Shown: positions 51,032 to 59,511 of the stretch, piece after piece
Layout of the letters: each line of letters begins with the position of its first letter
Numbering within the stretch: the first letter of the stretch is position 1
Assembly: GCF_000308655.1 (NCBI RefSeq)
Contig: NZ_BAGC01000056.1
Coordinates: forward strand, 1-64,000
DNA from: Nocardia niigatensis NBRC 100131
GTDB taxonomy: Bacteria > Actinomycetota > Actinomycetes > Mycobacteriales > Mycobacteriaceae
Direction: 5' to 3'
DNA length: 64,000 nt
The notes under the pieces: model-generated
Database searches by the model: none
The model's input: the letters and a program-made list of their open reading frames with translations, nothing else
Told to the model about the DNA's origin: nothing
Made by a program: the position numbers and the translations under genes

Positions 51032-51901
51032 TCAAGATGCGTGAGGCCGGTGGCCCGCGCGGGCGGCGGCCACCGCGGCTCGGACAGCGGGGACGGTCTC
51101 GGTGGCGAAATGGTGCGTGGCACGGTCGCCGCCGGGGTCGACGGGGAGCAGGAATTCGCTGATGCCGTGGGCCAGGGCCACTTCCGTGAGCTGGCCGGGG
51201 GACATGGTGGGGTCGATGACGTAGGCGCGGCGGATGAGCCCCGGGACGCGGCCGGACGCGCGGGCGGCGGCGTCGATGGCGGTCATCATGCCGGGCAGGT
51301 TGCCGGGCGGGGCGTAGCCGAAGCTGCCGAGCCAGCCGTCGGCCAGTTCGCCGGTCAGGCGCAGGGCGCGCGGGCCGTAGACGCCGAGCCAGATGCCGAT
51401 CGGATGCGCCGGGCGCGGGCCGGGTTTCGCGCCGTGCAGCGGATAGAAGCGGCCGGACAGGTGCGAGCGCTCGCCCTCGCCCCAGAGCGCGCGGATGACG
51501 GTGATGGCCTCGCGCAGCGCGGCGAGGGCCTGGCCGGGACTGCGGCGGGTGCCGCCCATGGCCTCGATGGCGTCCCAGAACGCGCCCGCGCCCAGACCCA
51601 GTTCGACCCGGCCGCCGCTGAGCAGATCCAGGCTGGCGGCACTGCGGGCCAGCACCGCGGGCGGTCGCAGCGGCAGGTTCGCGACCGCCGGCATGAGGGT
51701 GAGATTGCGGGTGACGCCGGCCAGATAGGACAGCAGCGTCCAGGTGTCGAGGAAGGCGGGCTGATACGGATGGTCCTGCACGGCCAGCACTTCCAGCCCG
51801 GACTCGTCGGCGTGGCGCACCAGGCGCAGCAGCAGGCGGCCGCGCGCCGCCTCGGGCGGCACGAAGATCCCGAACCGGAGCTCATGCCCGTAATCCGCCA
51901 T
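51032..51901 (-). CDS. LLM-class F420-dependent oxidoreductase
   Basis: A 289-residue luciferase-like TIM-barrel flavin/F420 enzyme. Its start (RFGIFVPPEAARG), DHPYQPAFLDTWTLLSYLAG, AVANLPLRPPAVLARSAASL, GGRVELGLGAGAFWDAIEAM and PIGIWLGVYGPRALRLTGEL match actinobacterial F420-type LLM proteins. It likely performs hydride transfer on an unidentified substrate. ATG 51901 is chosen (an ATG at 51913 is in frame). F420 use links loosely to the CofH-like relative at 33148. Confidence 0.88.
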   Translation of the reverse strand: MADYGHELRFGIFVPPEAARGRLLLRLVRHADESGLEVLAVQDHPYQPAFLDTWTLLSYLAGVTRNLTLMPAVANLPLRPPAVLARSAASLDLLSGGRVELGLGAGAFWDAIEAMGGTRRSPGQALAALREAITVIRALWGEGERSHLSGRFYPLHGAKPGPRPAHPIGIWLGVYGPRALRLTGELADGWLGSFGYAPPGNLPGMMTAIDAAARASGRVPGLIRRAYVIDPTMSPGQLTEVALAHGISEFLLPVDPGGDRATHHFATETVPAVRAAVAAARAGHRPHAS

Positions 51902-52044
51902 AGCGAATATCAAGCTACCGCGCGACCAGCGGCGACCGGGCCAAATCGCGTGGATTCGGCGCGTCCGGGCGACGGCGGCCGTTCAGATCGTGATCAAGTG
52001 GCAACCGGAATCCATAGTCGTTGCCGGGCAAGGAAATACAATTG

Positions 52045-52079
52045 AGACCGGGTCGCCCGGCGACGCGACCCGGTCTTTT
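52045..52079 (+). terminator. Hairpin with T-run in front of the 2OG oxygenase gene
   Basis: AGACCGGGTCGC and its exact complement (12-bp stem, 8-base loop) are followed by TTTT. No plus-strand gene ends here; the hairpin sits ~46 bp before ATG 52126. TACAAT at 52037-52042 could be a -10 box placing the start of transcription inside the left arm. It may be a leader attenuator, an operator, or a leftover terminator. Confidence 0.65.
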
Positions 52080-52125
52080 CGGCAGTCGAGCCGTTCTCGG
52101 GACGGCCGGTGAAAGGACGTGCGCG

Positions 52126-52851
52126 ATGCAGGCTCACAGCACGATCGACACGGCCCTGCGGCATCTGAAGGGGGTAGACCCTTCGGCACTGCAACACGCG
52201 CGGAACCGCTTGGCGGAGACCGGAATCGCACGCCTGGGATTCCTGCTCCCGCACCGGGTCAAACGCGTCCTGGCCGCCGAAGCCCTGACCCTGCTCGACC
52301 ATCACCGGCAGTGGGGCGAACTGCTGCCCGAGGGCGAGGGCGTGACCCGGCAACCGGTGGACCTGACCGAGCAGGAGGTGGCCGCCCACGCCTTCTGCAT
52401 TCCGCGGCTCTACGACTGTGAACCCTTGCGGCACAGCCTTTCCGTGGTCGCCGCCGAACCCGTCCTGCCCTGCCCCGATACCGAGCGCTACCGGGTCAGC
52501 CGCCTGCACCACGACGACTCGGCCGGCGAATGGCATTGGGACGATTACGCTTTCGCTTTCGTCCTGGTCGTGGAGTGCCCGCCGCTGGCGGACGGCGGCT
52601 TCGTGCAGACGGTGGCGCACACCCGCCGCGACTGGGACCACGCCGACATCTACCGGACCCTGACCCGCAATCCCATCCACTCCTGGGAGATCCAGCCCGG
52701 CGACCTCTACCTGATGCGCGCCGACACCACACTGCACCGGGTGCACCCGTTCGCCCACGGCCGCCGCACCATCGTCGCGATGACCTTCGCGTCGGGCTCC
52801 GACAGCGAGCGGGACCTGCGGCAACGGGCGGCCGAACTCACTCCCCGATAG
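52126..52851 (+). CDS. Fe(II)/2-oxoglutarate-dependent oxygenase (HalD/ArpA-like)
   Basis: A 241-residue double-stranded beta-helix enzyme. The iron ligands are visible as EWHWDDYAFAF (HxD) and LHRVHPF, with the 2-oxoglutarate arginine likely in RRTIVAMTF. GDLYLMRAD precedes the distal histidine, as in ArpA/HalD-type proteins. The Asp ligand is kept, so this should be a hydroxylase rather than a halogenase of the BesD type, which replaces it. The substrate is unknown. AAAGGA lies ~10 bases upstream of the ATG. Confidence 0.8.
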   Translation: MQAHSTIDTALRHLKGVDPSALQHARNRLAETGIARLGFLLPHRVKRVLAAEALTLLDHHRQWGELLPEGEGVTRQPVDLTEQEVAAHAFCIPRLYDCEPLRHSLSVVAAEPVLPCPDTERYRVSRLHHDDSAGEWHWDDYAFAFVLVVECPPLADGGFVQTVAHTRRDWDHADIYRTLTRNPIHSWEIQPGDLYLMRADTTLHRVHPFAHGRRTIVAMTFASGSDSERDLRQRAAELTPR

Positions 52852-53007
52852 CAGACACGCCACCCGGAGCTGGCGATTTGCTCCAACAGGTCGATGTGGC
52901 ACGAATCATATACAGTGGTAACTTGATCGACCGTAACGCAGCGGGGGGCAGCGACGCCGCACCGTATCCGCTCCGGGCTTTGTGCCCACCCGGCTTAGGC
53001 GGCTCCC

Positions 53008-54366
53008 ATGGACCTTCTGAATCCGATCGACGCGATCTTCCTGGCGCTCGAGTCCCGCGAACATCCCATGCACGTGGGCGGTTTGCAGCTGTTCGAACCC
53101 CCCGCCGACGCGGGCCCCGAATTCACCCAGGAGCTGTTCGAGGCGTTCGCGGCCAAGACCGAGGTCCGCACCCGATTCCGCCGCAAACCGAGCCGGCTGC
53201 TGGGTGGCTTCTCCAGCCTGGCCTGGTCCCATGCCGAGACCGTGGATCTGGACTATCACCTGCGCCGCTCCGCGCTGCCCGCACCGGGCGGAATGGGTGA
53301 TCTGCTGGACCTCACCGAGCGGCTGCACGGCATCCTGCTGGACCGGCATCGCCCACTGTGGGAGGCCCGGCTCATCGAGGGCCTGTCCGACGGCCGCTTC
53401 GCGGTCTACATGAAGATGCATCACGCCCTCATCGACGGCGTCTCGGCCATGCGCCTGATGCAGCGCACCCTCACCGATGATCCGCTGGAAAGCCGGGTCA
53501 ATGTCCCGTGGGGCACCGCGCCGGTGCCGCGCGACGACGCCGCCGAGCCCGAGAGCCCGTGGAGCCAGCTGCGGCGGGCGGTGCCGCGGATCCTGCGCGC
53601 CACCGGATCGATCGCCGCGCCGTTGCGGGGCGCGATCGACGGGCGGCTCACCCTGCCGATGACGGCCCCGCGCACCCTGTTCAACACCTCGATCGGCGGA
53701 GCCCGGCGCATCGCGGTGCGGTCCTGGCCGCTGGAGCGGATCAATGCCGTGCGGCTGGCCACCGGGGCAACGGTCAACGACGTCGTGCTGGCCATGAGCG
53801 CCGCCGCGCTGCGCGCCTACCTGCTCGAGCGCGACGCGCTGCCGGACGAGCCGATGATCGCCATGGTGCCGGTCAATATCCGCAGCACCGCGGAAGCCGA
53901 TACCTCCGAGGGCAATCTGGTGGCGGCCTGCCTGGCGAATCTCGGCACCCACATCGAGGATCCGGCGGCCCGGCTGGAAACCATCAGCGCCTCCATGCGC
54001 GAGGCCAAGCAGGTGTTCACGCAATTGCCGAAGCTGGAGGCCCTGCTGCTGTCGGCCGCTCTGATGACGCCGCTCGGGGTCTCCCTACTACCGGGCTTCG
54101 AGGCATTGCCGCGCATGCCGTTCAACCTGGTGATCTCGAATGTGCCCGGGCCGCGTAAACCGGTCTACATGCAGGGCGCGCGATTGGACGCGAATTACCC
54201 GCTGTCGATTCCGTTCGAGTCGCAGGCCATGAACATCACGCTGACCACCAATGGCGACAACCTCGATTTCGGCCTGGTGGGCTGCCGGCGCACCGTGCCG
54301 GACCTCGATCGCATGACCGATCATCTGGAGAACGGCCTGGCCGAGCTGGAGCGGGCCGTCTACTGA
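53008..54366 (+). CDS. Wax-ester synthase / diacylglycerol acyltransferase (WS/DGAT)
   Basis: A 452-residue bifunctional acyltransferase that makes wax esters and triacylglycerol from acyl-CoA. The N-terminus has NPIDAIFLALESREHPMHVG, the catalytic HHxxxDG reads MHHALIDGVSAM, and later blocks are ATVNDVVLAMSAAALRAYL, VPVNIR and FNLVISNVPGP. Length and motif order match the family. Together with the lipases, FadD and AlkB it fits storage-lipid turnover. No ribosome-binding site is obvious. Confidence 0.94.
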   Translation: MDLLNPIDAIFLALESREHPMHVGGLQLFEPPADAGPEFTQELFEAFAAKTEVRTRFRRKPSRLLGGFSSLAWSHAETVDLDYHLRRSALPAPGGMGDLLDLTERLHGILLDRHRPLWEARLIEGLSDGRFAVYMKMHHALIDGVSAMRLMQRTLTDDPLESRVNVPWGTAPVPRDDAAEPESPWSQLRRAVPRILRATGSIAAPLRGAIDGRLTLPMTAPRTLFNTSIGGARRIAVRSWPLERINAVRLATGATVNDVVLAMSAAALRAYLLERDALPDEPMIAMVPVNIRSTAEADTSEGNLVAACLANLGTHIEDPAARLETISASMREAKQVFTQLPKLEALLLSAALMTPLGVSLLPGFEALPRMPFNLVISNVPGPRKPVYMQGARLDANYPLSIPFESQAMNITLTTNGDNLDFGLVGCRRTVPDLDRMTDHLENGLAELERAVY

Positions 54367-54387
54367 GCGGTCATTACGCTGGTCCGC

Positions 54388-55176
54388 GTGGAAGCATCGT
54401 GGCCCGAACTGCGCTCAGCGTGCCTGATCCTCGAGGACGAGGCGGTGCTGGCCCTCAACAAGCCGGCCGGAATCTCGGTGACGGGCGAACGCCACGACAT
54501 CGATATCGTGGAAATGGCTGCGGCGCAGGGCGAGACGCTGTATCCGGTGCACCGGATCGACAAGGTCACCTCGGGCCTGGTGCTGCTGGCGAAGGAGCTG
54601 CCCGCGCACGGGCAGCTCACCCGGCAGTTCAATAAGCGCACCGCGGAGAAGGCGTATCTGGCGGTCACCGCCTCCACCGGCCTGCCCGATCGGGGCGTGA
54701 TCGATCTGCCGCTCAGTGTCGGCCGCAAGAACCGGGTGCGCATCGCCGCGCCTCGCGAGAGTATTCGCCGCGCCGGCGACACCTGGCTGGTGGACGAGCA
54801 GGAGGTGGCGGCGGGCAAGAGCTATCCGTCGGTCACCGAATTCGTCACCCTGGCCCGCACCGATTCCCATACGGTGCTGGCCTTGCGACCGATCACCGGG
54901 CGGCGGCATCAAATTCGCGTGCACCTGGCCTGGATCGGGCATCCGATCGTCGGCGACCCGCTGTTCGACAGGTCCGGCGCGTTTCCGCGCACCCATCTGC
55001 ATTCGTGGCGGCTGACCCTGGACGCGCCCTGGCGTCCGACCGGCACCCTGGAATTGGAGGCCGAGCCCGGCGCGGACTTCTGGCGGATCGGCGATATCGC
55101 GGTCACCACGGATCCGCGGCAACTGCTGAGCAGCGCAAGCGAACTCATGACCCGCACCACATCGACCGGTCTTTGA
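54388..55176 (+). CDS. RluA-family pseudouridine synthase
   Basis: A 262-residue RNA-modifying enzyme. The catalytic aspartate lies in VHRIDKVTSGLVLLAK, preceded by VLALNKPAGISV and followed by TAEKAYLAV, then GRRHQIRVHLAWIGHPIVGD. There is no S4 domain, so it is a short RluA-type enzyme; the uridine target is not predictable. The GTG start at 54388 lies 7 bases after TACGCT, a leaderless-type arrangement. Confidence 0.92.
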   Translation: MEASWPELRSACLILEDEAVLALNKPAGISVTGERHDIDIVEMAAAQGETLYPVHRIDKVTSGLVLLAKELPAHGQLTRQFNKRTAEKAYLAVTASTGLPDRGVIDLPLSVGRKNRVRIAAPRESIRRAGDTWLVDEQEVAAGKSYPSVTEFVTLARTDSHTVLALRPITGRRHQIRVHLAWIGHPIVGDPLFDRSGAFPRTHLHSWRLTLDAPWRPTGTLELEAEPGADFWRIGDIAVTTDPRQLLSSASELMTRTTSTGL

Positions 55177-55311
55177 TATGGCTTCGCTATATTGGGTGGC
55201 GGGTCTCACCGAGACCACATCAGGGCAGGTCAATTAGCCTGAATGGGGTGCTCGCGGTGCGGCGGCACAGCCGGGCGCGATGTTGCGGCCCTTCACAGAA
55301 AGCGAACGCCG

Positions 55312-56091
55312 ATGGTTCTGCTGGCTCAGCTCAGTGACACCCATTTCAATATGGGCGCACGGAATGTCGAACGCGCCGAACGGGTGATGGCCTTTCTCGC
55401 CGAGCTGCCGCAGCGACCCGACGTCATCATCGTCACCGGGGATATCGCCGACGAGGGCGATGTGGAGGAGTACCTGCAGGCGCGCGCGGCGCTGACCGCC
55501 GATCTGCCGGTGCTGATCCTGCCCGGCAATCATGACGACCGCGCCAATATGCGCAGCGTGCTCTTTCCCGCCACCGAGGGCACCGGCCCCATCAACCAGG
55601 TCCATCGGGTCGACGGCGTGACCCTGGCCCTGCTGGACTCCAGCATCCCCGGCAAGCCGGAGGGCCTGCTCGAGGACGAGACCTACGACTTCCTCACCGA
55701 GGTCCTGGACGACACGCCGGCCGACGACCTGGTGCTGGTGGCCATGCATCACCCGCCGGTGCCGGTGCAGTCCACCGTCGTGGATCCCATCCGGCTCACC
55801 AATCCGGAACGGCTGGCCGAGATCGTGGCGGGCGACGACCGGATCGCGGCGGTCCTCACCGGCCATGTGCACGCCGCGCTGATGACCCAGTTCGCGGGCA
55901 AGCCGCTGATCGTGGGCCCCAGTGTCTCCTCCACCATCGGCTGCGAATGGGAAACGGCCGCACCGGGTCACGTGCCGATCGATTTCGCGCCGGACCCGTC
56001 GATGATCTTCCACTCCATCGTCGAGGGCCGGCTGCTGTCGATGTTCCGGCCCATCGCCATGGGCGGCTGGCTCAGCGAACCGATGGAGTGA
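55312..56091 (+). CDS. Metallophosphoesterase, CpdA-type cyclic-nucleotide phosphodiesterase
   Basis: A 259-residue calcineurin-like enzyme with the five metal motifs in order: SDTHFN, TGDIADEG, LPGNHDDR, MHHPPVP and TGHVHAAL. This is the class III cAMP-phosphodiesterase pattern (CpdA / Rv0805-like). ATG 55312 begins the conserved VLLAQLSDTH strand. Its 3' end overlaps the convergent AraC-type gene by 20 bp. The ~135-bp gap upstream holds GGTCTC-ACC-GAGACC at 55202-55216, possibly a small hairpin. Confidence 0.9.
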   Translation: MVLLAQLSDTHFNMGARNVERAERVMAFLAELPQRPDVIIVTGDIADEGDVEEYLQARAALTADLPVLILPGNHDDRANMRSVLFPATEGTGPINQVHRVDGVTLALLDSSIPGKPEGLLEDETYDFLTEVLDDTPADDLVLVAMHHPPVPVQSTVVDPIRLTNPERLAEIVAGDDRIAAVLTGHVHAALMTQFAGKPLIVGPSVSSTIGCEWETAAPGHVPIDFAPDPSMIFHSIVEGRLLSMFRPIAMGGWLSEPME

Positions 56092-57139
56092 CCGCGCCGC
56101 GCCGATAGGCCGAGGGCGTTGTACCGGTCCAGCGTTTGAAGGCGTGGATGAAGGTGGACGCCTCCGCGTAGCCGAGCCGGATCGCCACATCGCTCACCGA
56201 CAGCGGTGTGGCCGTGAGCATTTCCTCGGCCAGCGCGCGCCGCACCTCGTCCAGTAGTTGCCGGTAGCTGGTGCCCGCCGCGTCCAGGTGGCGGCGCAGT
56301 GTTCGGGTGCTCATATTGAGATCCCTTGCCACCGAATCGATTCCGGGCGGCACCGCGAAACCGTCGAGGCCGCCGCGCGGCACCAGCAGTTCCCGCACCT
56401 CGGCGGCGATGCCGGTGCGGGCGCGGCGGCGGGAGACCAGTTCGGTGCACTGCGCCAGGCACATGGCCCAGGTGTGCTCGTTGGCCTGCGGCAGCGGCTT
56501 CTCCAGGATCGCCGGATCCATGACGAACACATTGTGCTCGGCCTCGAAAGTCGGTGTCAGACCGTAGATTTCGGTGTAGAGGCGGAGGTCGGACGGCGGC
56601 GGGAAATCGAAGTCGGCGCGCAGCAGTTCCACGCGGTGGCCCATCAGATCCGACAGCATCTGGAACATGGCGGTCACGTCGCGTTCCACCAGGAAGCGGC
56701 GGACGTCGGCGGGCACCCGCTCGTCGTGGATGCGGGCCACGAATTCACCGGGCCGCCAGCGGGCCGCCGGAATGCAGAAGGTGAAGCTGAGCTCCAGGTA
56801 GCGCAGCGCCAGCGAGATGGCCTCCCCGAGGGTGGGGCTGCTGACACAGGCGAAGCCGAAAATGCCGAAGGTGGTGATGCGGTAGCGCCGGCCCACCTCC
56901 AGCCCGAGGTTGGGGCGGGCGCCCAGTTCGCGCACCAGGTTCCGGATCACCGCCAGTTCGGTGTGCGCGTCGATCTGCTCATCCGGACTGGTCAGCTGTC
57001 TCTCGGTCAGCCCGCTGCCCTGCAGCATGCGGGCGGCCGGAACCCCGTGCTCGCGCGCGAATCCGACCATCAGGGCGACACTCGCCACGCCGCGCGGGAA
57101 ATCCCAGTCGCTGATCCCCGCCTCCTGCACCGTGCCCAT
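56072..57139 (-). CDS. AraC-family regulator with arabinose-binding-like N-terminus
   Basis: A 355-residue regulator. The N-terminal ~200 residues (FAREHGVPAARMLQGSGL, GLEVGRRYRITTFGIFGFAC) match the PF12625-type sensor domain. The C-terminus is an AraC helix-turn-helix pair (LNMSTRTLRRHLDAAGTSYR, SVSDVAIRLGYAEASTFIHA, FKRWTGTTPSAYRR). It is divergent from a BVMO gene 95 bp away, the usual regulator/target arrangement for ketone catabolism. Confidence 0.92.
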   Translation of the reverse strand: MGTVQEAGISDWDFPRGVASVALMVGFAREHGVPAARMLQGSGLTERQLTSPDEQIDAHTELAVIRNLVRELGARPNLGLEVGRRYRITTFGIFGFACVSSPTLGEAISLALRYLELSFTFCIPAARWRPGEFVARIHDERVPADVRRFLVERDVTAMFQMLSDLMGHRVELLRADFDFPPPSDLRLYTEIYGLTPTFEAEHNVFVMDPAILEKPLPQANEHTWAMCLAQCTELVSRRRARTGIAAEVRELLVPRGGLDGFAVPPGIDSVARDLNMSTRTLRRHLDAAGTSYRQLLDEVRRALAEEMLTATPLSVSDVAIRLGYAEASTFIHAFKRWTGTTPSAYRRGAVTPSVR

Positions 57140-57234
57140 AGCCTGATTATGGCCGAAATTCTCGATCCGGTCGCCCACCAAATCCGGCGCTCGCTCCTAG
57201 AGTGATAAGGGTCTTCGATGTGAGGAGCACCACA

Positions 57235-58689
57235 ATGCCGTCGGTCATCATCATCGGCGCCGGATTCGGCGGGCTCGGCATGGCGATCGAGTTGCAGCGC
57301 AATGGCTTCCGCGAGTTCACCATCCTGGAGAAGGCCGCCGACCTGGGCGGGGTGTGGCGGGAGAACACCTATCCCGGGGCGGCCTGCGACGTGCCGTCGC
57401 CGCTGTACTCGTTCGCGCGCGAGCCCAAACCGAAGTGGCGGCAGCGGTACTCGACCCGCGAGGACATCTGGGCCTACATGCGCGGCGTCGCCGACCGGCA
57501 TCGGCTGCGCGACCACATCGTGTTCGGGGCCGAGGTCACCGAGGCGGAATTCGACGAGACGACCGGGCAGTGGACGGTGCGCACCGCCGACGGCCTGGCA
57601 CGCACCGCCGACGTGCTGATCCCCGCCGTCGGGCAGCTGTCCCGCCCGGCCATGCCGCCGATTCCCGGCATCGACACCTTCGAGGGCGAATCGTTCCATT
57701 CGGCGCTGTGGGATCACAGCGTGGAACTGGCCGGGAAGCGGGTGGCCTGCATCGGGACCGGGGCCAGCGCGATCCAGTACATTCCCGAGATCCAGCCGCG
57801 GGCCGCGCACCTGACCGTCTTCCAGCGCACCGCCGCCTGGGTACTGCCCAAGTTCGACACCGACTACAAACCGGTGCATCAGCGCATCCTCATCTCGATT
57901 CCGGGAATGCCGGTGGCCGAACGCCTTTCGTGGTGGCTGCTCGCCGAGTTCGTGGCGCTGGGGCTGGTGGAGTTCCCCGGCATCGTGCGCATGGTCTCGC
58001 GGATCGCGGAACACCATCTGGAGGAGCAGGTCACCGATCCGGAACTGCGCGCCAAGCTCACGCCCGACTACCCGATCGGCTGCAAGCGCGGACTGTTCTC
58101 CAACGACTACTTCCCGGCTCTCACCCAGCCCAATGTGAGCGTGGAGACCACCGCGATCAGCGAGATCGTCCCCGAGGGCGTCCGTACCGCCGACGGCGTG
58201 CTGCACGCGGCCGACGTCATCATCTACGGCACCGGTTTCAAGGGCACGGAATTCCTGTGGCCCATGAAGATCCGGGGCCGCGGCGGCCGCAATCTGAGCG
58301 ACGTGTGGGGCGACGGCGCCCACGCCTACCTGGGCATCACCGTGCCCGAATTCCCCAATATGTTCATGGTCTACGGGCCCAACACCAATCTCGGCGTGGG
58401 TTCCATCATCTACATGATCGAATCGCAGACCCGCTACATTCGCCACGCACTGCAACTCCTCGGCGAACGCGGCGGTACGTATCTGGAGGTCCGCCCCGAC
58501 ACGGAGCAGGCCTTCAACGACGCCCTCCAGCAGCGCCTCGCCCGCACCCCGTGGAACTTCTGCACCAGCTGGTATCGCACCGCCTCCGGCCGGATCACCA
58601 ACAACTGGCCCGGCACCACCCGCAGCTACCGCAGGCGCACCCGCGCGCTCCGCCTCAGCGACTACACCTTCACCCCGATCCGGGGCTGA
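57235..58689 (+). CDS. Baeyer-Villiger-type flavin monooxygenase (AraC-linked)
   Basis: A 484-residue FAD/NADPH monooxygenase with GAGFGGLG, the fingerprint FEGESFHSALWD, GTGASAIQY and GTGFKGTEF. It is strongly similar to the enzyme encoded at 14938 over its whole length, including the C-terminal WNFC(T/S)SWYR and RITNNWPG. GAGGAG lies 7 bases before ATG 57235. It is probably induced by the divergent AraC protein in response to a ketone or steroid-like compound. Confidence 0.93.
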   Translation: MPSVIIIGAGFGGLGMAIELQRNGFREFTILEKAADLGGVWRENTYPGAACDVPSPLYSFAREPKPKWRQRYSTREDIWAYMRGVADRHRLRDHIVFGAEVTEAEFDETTGQWTVRTADGLARTADVLIPAVGQLSRPAMPPIPGIDTFEGESFHSALWDHSVELAGKRVACIGTGASAIQYIPEIQPRAAHLTVFQRTAAWVLPKFDTDYKPVHQRILISIPGMPVAERLSWWLLAEFVALGLVEFPGIVRMVSRIAEHHLEEQVTDPELRAKLTPDYPIGCKRGLFSNDYFPALTQPNVSVETTAISEIVPEGVRTADGVLHAADVIIYGTGFKGTEFLWPMKIRGRGGRNLSDVWGDGAHAYLGITVPEFPNMFMVYGPNTNLGVGSIIYMIESQTRYIRHALQLLGERGGTYLEVRPDTEQAFNDALQQRLARTPWNFCTSWYRTASGRITNNWPGTTRSYRRRTRALRLSDYTFTPIRG

Positions 58690-58737
58690 CCGGCAACCGC
58701 CTTGTCCCCCAGGCGATCTCGACCCTCCGCCGGAACG

Positions 58738-58792
58738 CGGTGCCGGCGACGGACACGGGACGCTCCGCGTCGCATGCCTCGCGCCGGCACCG
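58738..58792. terminator. Long hairpin between convergent BVMO and hemophore-like genes
   Basis: CGGTGCCGGCG and CGCCGGCACCG form a perfect 11-bp stem around a 33-base loop, about 50 bases after the BVMO stop. It probably acts in both directions. Confidence 0.6.
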
Positions 58793-58853
58793 AGCCTTCC
58801 CGATTCTCGAATGTCACCGCTCGATGAGAAGAATCAGGAGGGCGACCCGAGAG

Positions 58854-59228
58854 TCAGAACTGCTGGCAGCTGTCGACGACCTGACGCAGCTTGGGACCGA
58901 AGTCGGCATTGATGTCGGTGGGCGCGCCCATCTGCTGCTGCTCGGCGAGCAGGGCCTGGAAGGCGATCCGGCGCTGCGCCACCGGCTGGTCGTAGGCGAT
59001 CCGGAACGCGGCCTTGCGCGCCGGCGCGGCATCGAGCTGCGCCGCGGTGTCGGCGTCCACCTGATGGAAGGCGGCGTCGATCTGATCGAAGGTGCAGCTC
59101 GAGCTCAGCAGCGGCTCGAGATCACTCATCGGGTCGGCGCTCGCCGCGCCGGACAGCGCCGCACCCGCGGCGAATCCGGCCATCGTCACTGCGATCACGC
59201 CTGCGTACCGCGCACTGATCAACCTCAT
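58854..59228 (-). CDS. Hemophore-related secreted protein
   Basis: A 124-residue precursor. The signal peptide is GVIAVTMAGFAAGAALSGAA, cleaved near ASADP. The mature helical domain of ~90 residues has SSSCTFDQIDAAFHQVDADT, AQLDAAPARKAAFRIAYD and the final DSCQQF. Two cysteines could form a disulfide. The pattern matches mycobacterial hemophore-related (Rv0203-like) proteins that bind haem; binding here is inferred. AAAGG precedes ATG 59228. It is divergent from a secreted lipase gene. Confidence 0.82.
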   Translation of the reverse strand: MRLISARYAGVIAVTMAGFAAGAALSGAASADPMSDLEPLLSSSCTFDQIDAAFHQVDADTAAQLDAAPARKAAFRIAYDQPVAQRRIAFQALLAEQQQMGAPTDINADFGPKLRQVVDSCQQF

Positions 59229-59398
59229 GAAAGACGAACCTTTCGTAGTAGCTGGATCTGCGGAGGACAACCGGCCCACGGCCGGCCGGACCGAAGGGTA
59301 GCCGAGGGCCGTGGCGACCGGAGAGCTGGGCTTCGGGGCGCTTCCCGCCCTTCCGGGCAAAATCCGCACAACACCTTGCCGCCACGCGCGAGTCATCG

Positions 59399-59427
59399 TT
59401 GACCGCGATTACCCGGCCACATAGTTT
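59399..59427 (+). promoter_or_regulatory. Promoter of lipase gene (59512)
   Basis: TTGACC (59399-59404) and TAGTTT (59422-59427) are spaced 17 bp. The same boxes, spacing and flanking CCGATGCGCCGG occur before the paralogous gene (62598). Confidence 0.65.
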
Positions 59428-59511
59428 GTTCTCCGATGCGCCGGGATCTGGCCGGCGCAAGCGTTGCCCCCTGGTATCTGGAGCGTCGGCCGATACACGC
59501 TGGAGGCGTTT

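Noticed and set aside
55176..55216. ATATGGC-TTC-GCTATAT and GGTCTC-ACC-GAGACC as operators
   Set aside because: Short and imperfect, right after the RluA stop; more likely minor hairpins, with nothing linking them to a regulator.
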